Origin: Deltaproteobacteria bacterium
GTDB lineage: Bacteria > Myxococcota_A > UBA9160
Reading direction: 5' to 3'
Assembly: GCA_003520425.1 (NCBI GenBank)
Contig: DOUU01000074.1
Span: 1-6,384 of the forward strand
Length of the DNA stretch: 6,384 nt
Shown here: positions 1 through 5,783 of the stretch, in pieces
How positions within the stretch are numbered: position 1 is the first letter of the stretch
How the letters are laid out: every line of letters starts with the position of its first letter
Made by a program: the position numbers and the translations under genes
Notes under the pieces: generated by a model
Database searches by the model: none
Told to the model about the DNA's origin: nothing
The model's input: the letters and a program-made list of their open reading frames with translations, nothing else

Positions 1-703
1 CCTGCTGCATGTTGTGGGTCACCACGACGAGCGTGTAGCGCTCCTTCAGGTCCTGCATCAGCTCCTCGATCTTTGCGGTCGAGATCGGATCGAGTGCCGA
101 GCACGGTTCGTCGAACAAAATGACTTCGGGCCGCACGGCGACGGTGCGGGCGATGCACAAGCGCTGCTGCTGGCCGCCCGAGAGCCCGAGCGCGCTCTCA
201 TCGAGCCGATCCTTCACCTCGTCCCAAAGCGCAGCCCCGCGCAGGCTTCGTTCGACGATCTCGGCCAGCACGCCGCGGCGCGTGATGCCGTGGATGCGGC
301 AGCCGTAGGCCACATTCTCGAAGATGCTCTTCGGGAAGGGGTTCGACTTCTGAAACACCATGCCGATGCGCGCCCGCACCTGTGAGACGTCGACCTCGGG
401 GCCGTAGAGGCTCACGCCATGGAAGCGCAGTGCGCCGCCGATGCGCACCACATCGATCAAATCGTTGAGCCGGTTGAAGCAGCGGAGGAGGGTCGATTTG
501 CCACAGCCCGAAGGTCCGATGAAGGCCGTGATCTTCTTCTCCGGAATTTCCAGCGTGATCGAGTCGAGGGCAAGCGTGCTGCCATACCAGAGGGAGAGCT
601 GCTCGGCGGCGAGCACCGGTTTGTCAATGCGCGGGGCCGGCGTCTCTGCATCGTCCATGAGGATCTCCACGCCTGCCGCCTTCGGCGAAAGCCACGTCGT
701 CAT
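1..703 (-). CDS. pstB: Phosphate ABC transporter ATP-binding protein PstB (3' end cut by window edge)
   Basis: Cytoplasmic ATPase that powers phosphate import through the PstC/PstA channel. The 234 visible residues hold a nearly complete ABC domain: Walker [10 protein letters not shown] at 63-71, Q-loop Gln118 in VFQKSNPFP, signature LSGGQQQR at 174-181, Walker B VILFDEP at 194-200, D-loop SALDPIS, and switch His230 in [35 protein letters not shown] and [11 protein letters not shown] are PstB-type sequences. Roughly 43 more residues are expected left of the window, by comparison with E. coli PstB as I remember it. The chosen ATG (701-703) lies 9 nt after the pstA stop. Its best ribosome binding site, GAGG at 711-714, is built into the pstA TGA and has 7-nt spacing. 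A second in-frame ATG (656-658) has GGAG 6 nt upstream and would give an N-terminus nearer the E. coli length. It is the last visible gene of the minus-strand operon. The family call is very secure; the exact start is not. Confidence 0.96.
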   Translation of the reverse strand, partial: MTTWLSPKAAGVEILMDDAETPAPRIDKPVLAAEQLSLWYGSTLALDSITLEIPEKKITAFIGPSGCGKSTLLRCFNRLNDLIDVVRIGGALRFHGVSLYGPEVDVSQVRARIGMVFQKSNPFPKSIFENVAYGCRIHGITRRGVLAEIVERSLRGAALWDEVKDRLDESALGLSGGQQQRLCIARTVAVRPEVILFDEPCSALDPISTAKIEELMQDLKERYTLVVVTHNMQQ

Positions 704-712
704 GCCCCTGCC

Positions 713-2356
713 TCAGATGCTGCGGGTCGCGTACTTCTCGCGCAAGTGGTTCCGCACGAGGATCGCGACAAGGTTGCTGGCGAGCACCACAGCAATCAGG
801 AGCAGGGCCGTGGCGAAGACGAGCGGCTTGGCGGCCTCGACGTTCGGGCTCTGGAATCCCACGTCGTAGATGTGGAATCCAAGATGCATGAACTTCCGCT
901 CGAGATGCACGTAGGGAAAGTTCCCGTCGATCGGGAGGGCGGGAGCGAGCTTCACCATCCCCACGATCATGAGAGGCGCCACCTCCCCCGCGGCGCGGGC
1001 GAGGGCCAGGATCATCCCGGTCAAGATCCCGGGGGCGGCGGCGGGGAGCACGACCCGCCAGAGCGTCTCGAATTGTGTGGCACCGAGCGCGAGTGAGCCT
1101 TCGCGGGCGATCTGGGGCACCGCGGCGAGCCCCTCCTCGGTGGCCACGATCACGACGGGCACCGTGAGCAGCGCCAGCGTGAGGCTTGCCCACAGAATGC
1201 CGCCCGTGCCGAAGGTCGGCGTGGGCAGCGCCTCGGGGTAGAAGAGCCGGTCGATCGTGCCTCCCACGAGATACACGAAGAAGCCGAGGCCGAACACGCC
1301 GAAGACGATGGACGGGACGCCGGCCAGGTTGTTGACGGCGATGCGGACGAGCCGCACGAGAACGCCGCCTTTTGCGTACTCGCGCAGGTACACCGCCGCG
1401 ATGACGCCGAAGGGCGCCACGAAGATCGACATCAGGAACACCATCATCACCGTCCCGAAGATCGCGGGAAAGATCCCGCCTTCGGTGTTGGATTCCCGTG
1501 GATCTCCGCCGATGAACTCGCCGATGCGGGAGAGATAGAGCTTCGCGACTCCGGCGATGCCGAGGGCGTTGGGACGGATGGCGCGCATCACGTAGCCCAC
1601 CGGCAGCTCCCGCTTTGCGCCGTCGGCCGTCTCGACGACGAGCGTCTCCGCGACAAAGGCGGCCCGCTTTTCTTCGATGCGGGCGGCCACGCCCGCATAG
1701 GCTGCCTGCTGCTTCGCCTCCTCGCGGGAGAGCTCCTGTTCCCGGAGCGTGCGCTCGGCGGCGGGCAAGCTCTCGAGGGCGAGCTTGCGCCTCTCAAGGC
1801 GCAGCCGCTCGAGCGCGTAGTTGATGCGGCCGAGCTCGCCTTTCTCCACGGCTTCGAGCGCTCTGCGTTCCCTGGCTTTTTCGCGCAGAAGCGAGCCGAG
1901 CCGCGACCACACGGCGTCCTCGCCCTGCGCGAGGGGCTGGCCGTTCGCTCGCAGCTCCCGCAGGAACCCGTAAAAGTTTCCCCACTCGAGTCGCTCGAGC
2001 ACGACGGCGTCTTTCGGCCGGCTGCGCGCCGTGATCTGCGCCTCGTCGATCCAGCGAAAATCGGAGCCCGAAACGTCGCGGTTGCCCACCTTGACCCGCA
2101 CGCGCATCCCGGGAGCCTCGCCCACACGGGGGTCGGGCATGTTCTCCGTCTCGTAGAGCTCTCCCAAGGCCCTCTTGCCGTCGGCGAGCTCGAGCAGCCA
2201 GAGCGGCTTTTGCCAGAAGTAGCTCAGCCCCTCGGAGGCGAGCAGCGCGAGAAGGCCCGTGATCAAGAGCAGATTGAGCGCGAGGGTGCCCGCGCACAGC
2301 CACGTCATGAGGTGGGCCACGAGCTCGGAGCGGCGGTGACGGGTCGCGCGCGACAC
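713..2356 (-). CDS. pstA: Phosphate ABC transporter permease PstA, long form with periplasmic coiled-coil insertion
   Basis: Inner-membrane permease that pairs with PstC to form the phosphate channel. It has 547 residues, against roughly 300 in the short E. coli form. A first membrane segment at about 16-42 is followed by a large extracytoplasmic region (about 45-290). Residues about 150-235 of that region are dense in Glu, Arg, Leu and Ala and read as a long coiled coil. The permease core follows, with membrane segments near 297-323, 338-365, 386-408, 437-463 and 511-535. The ABC-binding EAA loop is at 418-438 (GSLALGA...WRVVLP), followed by AAGEVAPL. I believe the N-terminal part matches the DUF3333 type found in proteobacterial PstA, but this is from memory. 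The start is GTG (2354-2356), 1 nt after the pstC TAG, with GAGG at 2364-2367 spaced 7 nt. A downstream ATG (Met17, 2306-2308) would cut into the first membrane segment, so GTG is preferred. The function of the insertion is unknown. Confidence 0.95.
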   Translation of the reverse strand: MSRATRHRRSELVAHLMTWLCAGTLALNLLLITGLLALLASEGLSYFWQKPLWLLELADGKRALGELYETENMPDPRVGEAPGMRVRVKVGNRDVSGSDFRWIDEAQITARSRPKDAVVLERLEWGNFYGFLRELRANGQPLAQGEDAVWSRLGSLLREKARERRALEAVEKGELGRINYALERLRLERRKLALESLPAAERTLREQELSREEAKQQAAYAGVAARIEEKRAAFVAETLVVETADGAKRELPVGYVMRAIRPNALGIAGVAKLYLSRIGEFIGGDPRESNTEGGIFPAIFGTVMMVFLMSIFVAPFGVIAAVYLREYAKGGVLVRLVRIAVNNLAGVPSIVFGVFGLGFFVYLVGGTIDRLFYPEALPTPTFGTGGILWASLTLALLTVPVVIVATEEGLAAVPQIAREGSLALGATQFETLWRVVLPAAAPGILTGMILALARAAGEVAPLMIVGMVKLAPALPIDGNFPYVHLERKFMHLGFHIYDVGFQSPNVEAAKPLVFATALLLIAVVLASNLVAILVRNHLREKYATRSI

Positions 2357-2357
2357 G

Positions 2358-4607
2358 CTAGAGCCTCGCGTAGCGCTGGCGCAGCCGCTGGCGCACCAGC
2401 TCCGCGACGGTATTGAGCGCGAAGGTCAACGCGAACAAGAGGAGCGCCGCGAGGAAGAGCGTGCGGAAGAGCGTGCTTCCGGCCGGAGCCTCAGGCACCT
2501 CGACCGCGATGTTCGCCGAGAGGGTTCGGAATCCGTTGAACGGGCTCCATCCGAGGATGGGCGTGTTGCCCGTCGCCATGAGCACGATCATGGTCTCGCC
2601 GACGGCCCGGCCGAGGCCCACCATCACGGCCGAGAAGATGCCCGGGCTCGCCGTGGGGAGCACGACGCGCACCACGGTCTGCCACAGGTTTGCACCGAGG
2701 GCGAGCGAACCCGCCCGGAGATTCGACGGGACGTTCGAAATGGCATCTTCAGAGATCGCAAAGATGATGGGGACGACGGCGAATCCCATCGCGATGCCGA
2801 CGACGACGGCGTTGCGCTGGTCGTAGCGCAGCCCCGTGGCTCCGTAGAGCCAGTTCGGAAGGCTCCCCCCAAATACCGCGCGGTCGAGGGCCGTGCCGAG
2901 CGGCCAGCACAGCACGGCGCCCGCAGCCAATACCGCCATGAAGAGCAGCACCTCCCCGCCCGCCGGGATCCGGCCGCGCACGCTCCGCGGAAGCAGGAAC
3001 CACAGGGCGCCCGCCAGCAGGGAGAGGATCGGGAGCCCGACCAGGTAGAGCAGGAGCGCGGCGAGCTTGGACTCGATGAGCGGCGCAAGCCACAGCCCTG
3101 CGAGAAAACCGAGCACAACACTCGGGAGTGACGCCATGAGCTCGACGGTGGGCTTGACCACGCGCTGAAGACGCGGATGCATGAACTGCGAGGTGTACAT
3201 GGCGCCAAGGACGCCGAGGGGGATCGCGAGGATCAAGGAGTAGAAGGTGCCCTTCAGCGTTCCCGCGAGCAGCGGCGTCAGCGAGAGCTTGGGCTCGAAA
3301 TCGTCGCTCCCGCTGCTCGACTGCCAGACGAAGGCCGGAGCGGGGGCGCCCTCGTAGTGGACCTTGCCAAAGAGCGCGCGCAGCGAGGCCTCGGGATGGG
3401 GATTGTGCACCGCGGCGAGCACGAGGCGCCCCGGCCCGGCGCCCGCCACCGCGTCGCCCTTCGGGGCAAAGGCGAGGGCGGACGCGTCCGGGGCGAGCGA
3501 CGCCCCGGTCCACAGCACCCGCTCGGAGGTCGAGTAGTAGAGGCCGAGGTTCCCCTTTGCGTCCTGCGCGAAAAACGAGCGGTTGCGCCCGGAGGGCGAG
3601 AGGAGAACAACCGCGGCGGGGAGCGGAGGGAAGGTGTGAACCCGCTCGAGCACGCCCTCGCGCTCTGCGCCCCCGGACGGGGGCACTGGAAACCACACCT
3701 CGACCTCGCCGCCTGCGCGGCCCACCACGAGGGCAAGGTCGCCGATCAAGAGCTCAAGCGCGGTCACGGGAGCGCCGGCAGGACCGGCGACCTGCGGGGG
3801 CGCTCCGAGGTCCCGGGTGAGGTCCCAGCGCACGAGCTCGCCCGTCGCAAGCGCGCCGTAGAGGCTCTGGGCGCGCCGGTCGAGGAGGAGGTGGGTCACC
3901 GGCCCGGGGGCAGGGGCGAGGGCTGCTCGCTCGGCGGTCCGCGTCTTTTCTCCCGTCAAGAAGTTCGTCGTCTCGACCTCTCGTACGAGCACCACCTTTC
4001 CATTGGCGAGCTGCGCGGCCGCGGCGGCGCCCCCCTCCGCGAGGCGCGCCGAGAATGCGGAAAGGGGTCGATGCTCGGGGTCGAGCTCCAAGACGACGGC
4101 GTCGCCGACCCGCGGCGTGACCACCGGGGCGTTCTGTGCGAAGGACTCCGCAAACTCGACGGGCACGAGGGCCACGCGGCCGTCCCGCGTCGCGGCGGCG
4201 AAGGAGGGCTGGCCCGAGAGGCTCGAGGACACGTCGAGAGGCTCCGGCGCGCCCTCCGCGAGCAGCGGTCGCTCGAGCACAGGCGCTCCGTCGGAGAGCC
4301 GCACCACGCGCACGACGCCATCGGGACCGAGGAGCGCGGCGTGGGTGTGACGGGCGTCGACCAAAAGGGCGCGCGTCCCTGGGGCCGGGGCGGGCACGCT
4401 CGACTCCACCCGCACACGCGCGGAGTCGAGGAGCGGCCAGACCTCCACCACCAGGAAGACGAGGATGGCGAGGATGCTCCCGATCACCGCAAGCCCGCCC
4501 CCCGCGACGACCGCCCGGGCCACGAGGTCCACGGCATGGCGCCGGCGCAAGGCGCCGACCGAAAGGAAGACGCGCGCGGATCCGGTGGGGGCGGTGGTTG
4601 TGGCCAC
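2358..4607 (-). CDS. pstC: Phosphate ABC transporter permease PstC, long form with periplasmic propeller-like domain
   Basis: Inner-membrane permease partner of PstA. It has 749 residues, more than twice the E. coli PstC length (about 320). Order: basic N-terminus; membrane segment about 32-60; periplasmic domain about 65-405; then the permease core from about 440, with segments near 447-470, 485-510, 514-540, 551-572, 599-619, 655-678 and 713-735. The EAA loop is at 631-651 (GSLALGA...VVRVVLP), followed by GRAVGETM, typical of PstC. The periplasmic domain contains seven short beta-type repeats, each with a turn such as GPDGVVRVV, RDGRVALVP, ANGKVVLVR, ATGELVRWD, AGGEVEVWF, KGNLGLYYS or GPGRLVLAA, suggesting a seven-bladed WD40/PQQ-like propeller. 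The junction sequence SSSGSDDFEPKLSLTPL is typical of long PstC proteins as I recall them. The start is GTG (4605-4607), 2 nt after the pstS TAG. There is no Shine-Dalgarno at normal spacing (nearest GGAG is about 20 nt upstream), so translation probably depends on coupling to pstS. Confidence 0.95.
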   Translation of the reverse strand: MATTTAPTGSARVFLSVGALRRRHAVDLVARAVVAGGGLAVIGSILAILVFLVVEVWPLLDSARVRVESSVPAPAPGTRALLVDARHTHAALLGPDGVVRVVRLSDGAPVLERPLLAEGAPEPLDVSSSLSGQPSFAAATRDGRVALVPVEFAESFAQNAPVVTPRVGDAVVLELDPEHRPLSAFSARLAEGGAAAAAQLANGKVVLVREVETTNFLTGEKTRTAERAALAPAPGPVTHLLLDRRAQSLYGALATGELVRWDLTRDLGAPPQVAGPAGAPVTALELLIGDLALVVGRAGGEVEVWFPVPPSGGAEREGVLERVHTFPPLPAAVVLLSPSGRNRSFFAQDAKGNLGLYYSTSERVLWTGASLAPDASALAFAPKGDAVAGAGPGRLVLAAVHNPHPEASLRALFGKVHYEGAPAPAFVWQSSSGSDDFEPKLSLTPLLAGTLKGTFYSLILAIPLGVLGAMYTSQFMHPRLQRVVKPTVELMASLPSVVLGFLAGLWLAPLIESKLAALLLYLVGLPILSLLAGALWFLLPRSVRGRIPAGGEVLLFMAVLAAGAVLCWPLGTALDRAVFGGSLPNWLYGATGLRYDQRNAVVVGIAMGFAVVPIIFAISEDAISNVPSNLRAGSLALGANLWQTVVRVVLPTASPGIFSAVMVGLGRAVGETMIVLMATGNTPILGWSPFNGFRTLSANIAVEVPEAPAGSTLFRTLFLAALLLFALTFALNTVAELVRQRLRQRYARL
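2364..2367 (-). promoter_or_regulatory. pstA ribosome binding site
   Basis: GAGG inside the last codons of pstC, 7 nt before the GTG at 2356-2354. It supports the GTG start, which would otherwise be doubtful because an in-frame ATG lies 16 codons downstream. Confidence 0.5.
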
Positions 4608-4609
4608 GG

Positions 4610-5584
4610 CTAATCGAGTTTTGCGCGCTCCTGCTGGGTCAGGTCGCGGGCGATGGGGAGGTAGCCAGCCTTCACCACGAGCTGCTGGCCGTCATAGGAG
4701 AGCACGAACCGCAAGAACTCGCGCACGAGCGGATCGAGCGGCTTGCCCGGCGCCCGGTTCACGTAGATGTACAGGAACCGGGAGAGCGGGTACTTGCCGC
4801 CGTACACGTCCGCAGCCTCTGCCTTCCCGAAGGGGGATCCCTCCTTGATGGCGAGGTCGAGAGCCTTGACCCCTGAGGTCCTGTAGCCGATCCCGCTGTA
4901 GCCGATGGCGTTGATGTCCTCGGTCACGCCCTGCACGACCGAGGCCGAGCCCGGCTGCTCCTTTACGCTGTCCTTGTAGTCGCCGTTGCACAGCGCGTGC
5001 TCCTTGAAGTAGCCGTAGGTCCCCGAGGCGGAGTTGCGGCCGTAGATGCTGATCGGCCGCGAGCTCCAGGCACCGCCCAAGCCGAGCTCGCCCCAGGTCG
5101 TGATATCGGCCGCAAGGCCGCAGCGGCGGGTCTTCGAGAACACGGCGTCGACCTGCGGGAGGGTGAGCTTCGAGAGCGGATTGTCCTTGTTCACGTAGAC
5201 CGCGAGGGCGTCGATCGCGACCCGAATCTGGGTCGGCTTGTAGCCGTATTTCTTCTCGAACTCGTCCAGCTCGGAGGGCTTCATCTCCCGGCTCATGGGG
5301 CCAAGCTGCGCCGTCCCCGCGATCAGGGCAGGCGGCGCGGTCGAGGAGCCCTTGCCCTCGATCTGGGACCGCACGTTCGGATACTGCTTCTGGAAGCCTT
5401 CGGCCCAGAAACCCATGAGGTCGTTCAGGGTGTCCGAGCCCACGGAGTTCAAGTTTCCGGAGACGCCGCTCGTCTTGCTGTAGGCGGGGATCCCCTTGTC
5501 CACCTCGATCGCCTGGGAATGGGCGGCCTGGGAGGCGAGGCTCACCGCCAGCGCGGCCACGGTCGCTCGGAGGCCTGCGGTCAT
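4610..5584 (-). CDS. pstS: Periplasmic phosphate-binding protein PstS
   Basis: High-affinity phosphate receptor that delivers phosphate to PstC/PstA; 324 residues. A Sec signal peptide covers about 1-25: MTAGLR, then a hydrophobic stretch, with likely cleavage after SQA (Ala25). There is no lipobox cysteine, so it is a soluble periplasmic protein. Phosphate-site motifs of the family are visible: GSDT (49-52), GKGSSTAPPAL (78-88), GPMSREM (95-101) and GRNSASGTYGYFKE (182-195). Cys155 and Cys199 could form a disulfide. VSGNLNSVGSD, QPGSASVVQGV and GYSGIGY are close to what I remember of Pseudomonas PstS. The start is the ATG at 5582-5584, with GGGAGAG at 5587-5593 just upstream. The frame stays open to an ATG at 5729-5731, but the extra 49 residues would bury the signal peptide and run across the promoter region. 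It is the first gene of the operon and is probably controlled by PhoB through the half-sites at 5663-5702. Confidence 0.97.
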   Translation of the reverse strand: MTAGLRATVAALAVSLASQAAHSQAIEVDKGIPAYSKTSGVSGNLNSVGSDTLNDLMGFWAEGFQKQYPNVRSQIEGKGSSTAPPALIAGTAQLGPMSREMKPSELDEFEKKYGYKPTQIRVAIDALAVYVNKDNPLSKLTLPQVDAVFSKTRRCGLAADITTWGELGLGGAWSSRPISIYGRNSASGTYGYFKEHALCNGDYKDSVKEQPGSASVVQGVTEDINAIGYSGIGYRTSGVKALDLAIKEGSPFGKAEAADVYGGKYPLSRFLYIYVNRAPGKPLDPLVREFLRFVLSYDGQQLVVKAGYLPIARDLTQQERAKLD

Positions 5585-5586
5585 AA

Positions 5587-5593
5587 CTCTCCC
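5587..5593 (-). promoter_or_regulatory. pstS ribosome binding site
   Basis: GGGAGAG lies 2 nt upstream of the ATG at 5584-5582, with its GGGAG core 4 nt away. It is the strongest purine-rich element before any candidate pstS start and fixes the start at 5584. The same 9-nt string CGGGAGAGT precedes phoU. Confidence 0.7.
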
Positions 5594-5608
5594 GTCCTCT
5601 ATCGCCGC

Positions 5609-5634
5609 GGCCGCAAGGCCGGGCCCGTGCGGCC
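5609..5634 (-). other. GC-rich hairpin in the pstS leader
   Basis: A perfect 7-bp inverted repeat (GGCCGCA at 5609-5615, TGCGGCC at 5628-5634) with a 12-nt loop that is itself G/C-rich. It lies between the Pho-like sites and the pstS ribosome binding site, ending 25 nt before the start codon. It would form a stem in the 5' untranslated RNA of pstS. There is no U-tract on either strand, so it is not a standard intrinsic terminator. A stabilising or translation-tuning role is only a guess, and a chance stem in GC-rich DNA is possible. Confidence 0.35.
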
Positions 5635-5662
5635 AGATGGCAGGCGAAGATCCGTGTGTTAC

Positions 5663-5702
5663 ATGACGCAAGATCGTCGTTCGAGTGACGTCTTGGTGAC
5701 GA
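5663..5702 (-). promoter_or_regulatory. Pho-box-like tandem half-sites upstream of pstS (probable PhoB site)
   Basis: Read on the minus strand, GTCAC occurs at 5700-5696 and 5689-5685, and GTCAT at 5667-5663. Successive start distances are 11 and 22 bp, so all three sit on one 11-bp register; the fourth position (5678-5674, GACGA) is degenerate. Two 7-bp direct repeats separated by 4 bp, giving an 11-bp period, is the known layout of the PhoB box (consensus half-site CTGTCAT). The shared core here is CGTCA followed by C or T. Spacing and position, 79-118 bp upstream of the pstS start codon, fit PhoB activation of pstSCAB. The match outside the GTCA core is weak. No convincing -10 is visible; TGTAAC at 5663-5658 is one candidate and overlaps the third half-site. 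Confidence 0.65.
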
Positions 5703-5724
5703 ATCGGGCAGCGATGCCTTGAGC

Positions 5725-5756
5725 TTGGCACACAAAGAGCGACGGACGGCTATATC
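5725..5756 (+). promoter_or_regulatory. Possible phoU promoter elements (weak)
   Basis: TTGGCA at 5725-5730 resembles a -35 hexamer, and TATATC at 5751-5756 is the only AT-rich hexamer near the phoU start. The 20-nt spacer is longer than the usual 16-18 nt, so this is a poor sigma-70 promoter as it stands. Transcription starting just after 5756 would leave a short leader containing the ribosome binding site. Offered only because phoU needs a promoter of its own here. Confidence 0.2.
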
Positions 5757-5771
5757 TTCGCCGCTGCGCTC

Positions 5772-5778
5772 GGGAGAG
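5772..5778 (+). promoter_or_regulatory. phoU ribosome binding site
   Basis: GGGAGAG, with the GGGAG core 7 nt before the ATG at 5784, is a good Shine-Dalgarno placement and supports this start for phoU. Confidence 0.7.
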
Positions 5779-5783
5779 TCGGG

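Noticed and set aside
419..1096. Open frame of 225 codons on the plus strand, opposite the pstA/pstB junction
   Set aside because: It runs antisense across two clear genes, and its composition is typical of a shadow frame.
1081..2730. Similar DNA stretches in pstA (near 1090) and pstC (near 2700)
   Set aside because: They encode the homologous EAA loops (GSLALGA...VVLP) of the two permeases and reflect protein homology, not a mobile or regulatory repeat.
3177..4613. Open frame of 478 codons on the plus strand, opposite pstC
   Set aside because: Its product is low-complexity, rich in Arg, Gly, Glu and His, with no recognisable domain or signal. It is the mirror of pstC codons in high-GC DNA, where stops are rare on the opposite strand.
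5609..5634. Intrinsic terminator between pstS and phoU
   Set aside because: The stem has no U-tract, and neither gene ends here; both start from this region.
5585..5731. N-terminal extension of PstS to an upstream ATG at 5731
   Set aside because: It would place 49 non-family residues before a clear signal peptide and run across the Pho-like array and hairpin. The ATG at 5584 has the better ribosome binding site.
5725..5741. Sigma-54-like promoter before phoU (TTGGCAC, with GC 12 bp after GG)
   Set aside because: The -24 half matches well, but the -12 half reads GAGC instead of TTGC, and no activator site is visible. Probably chance.
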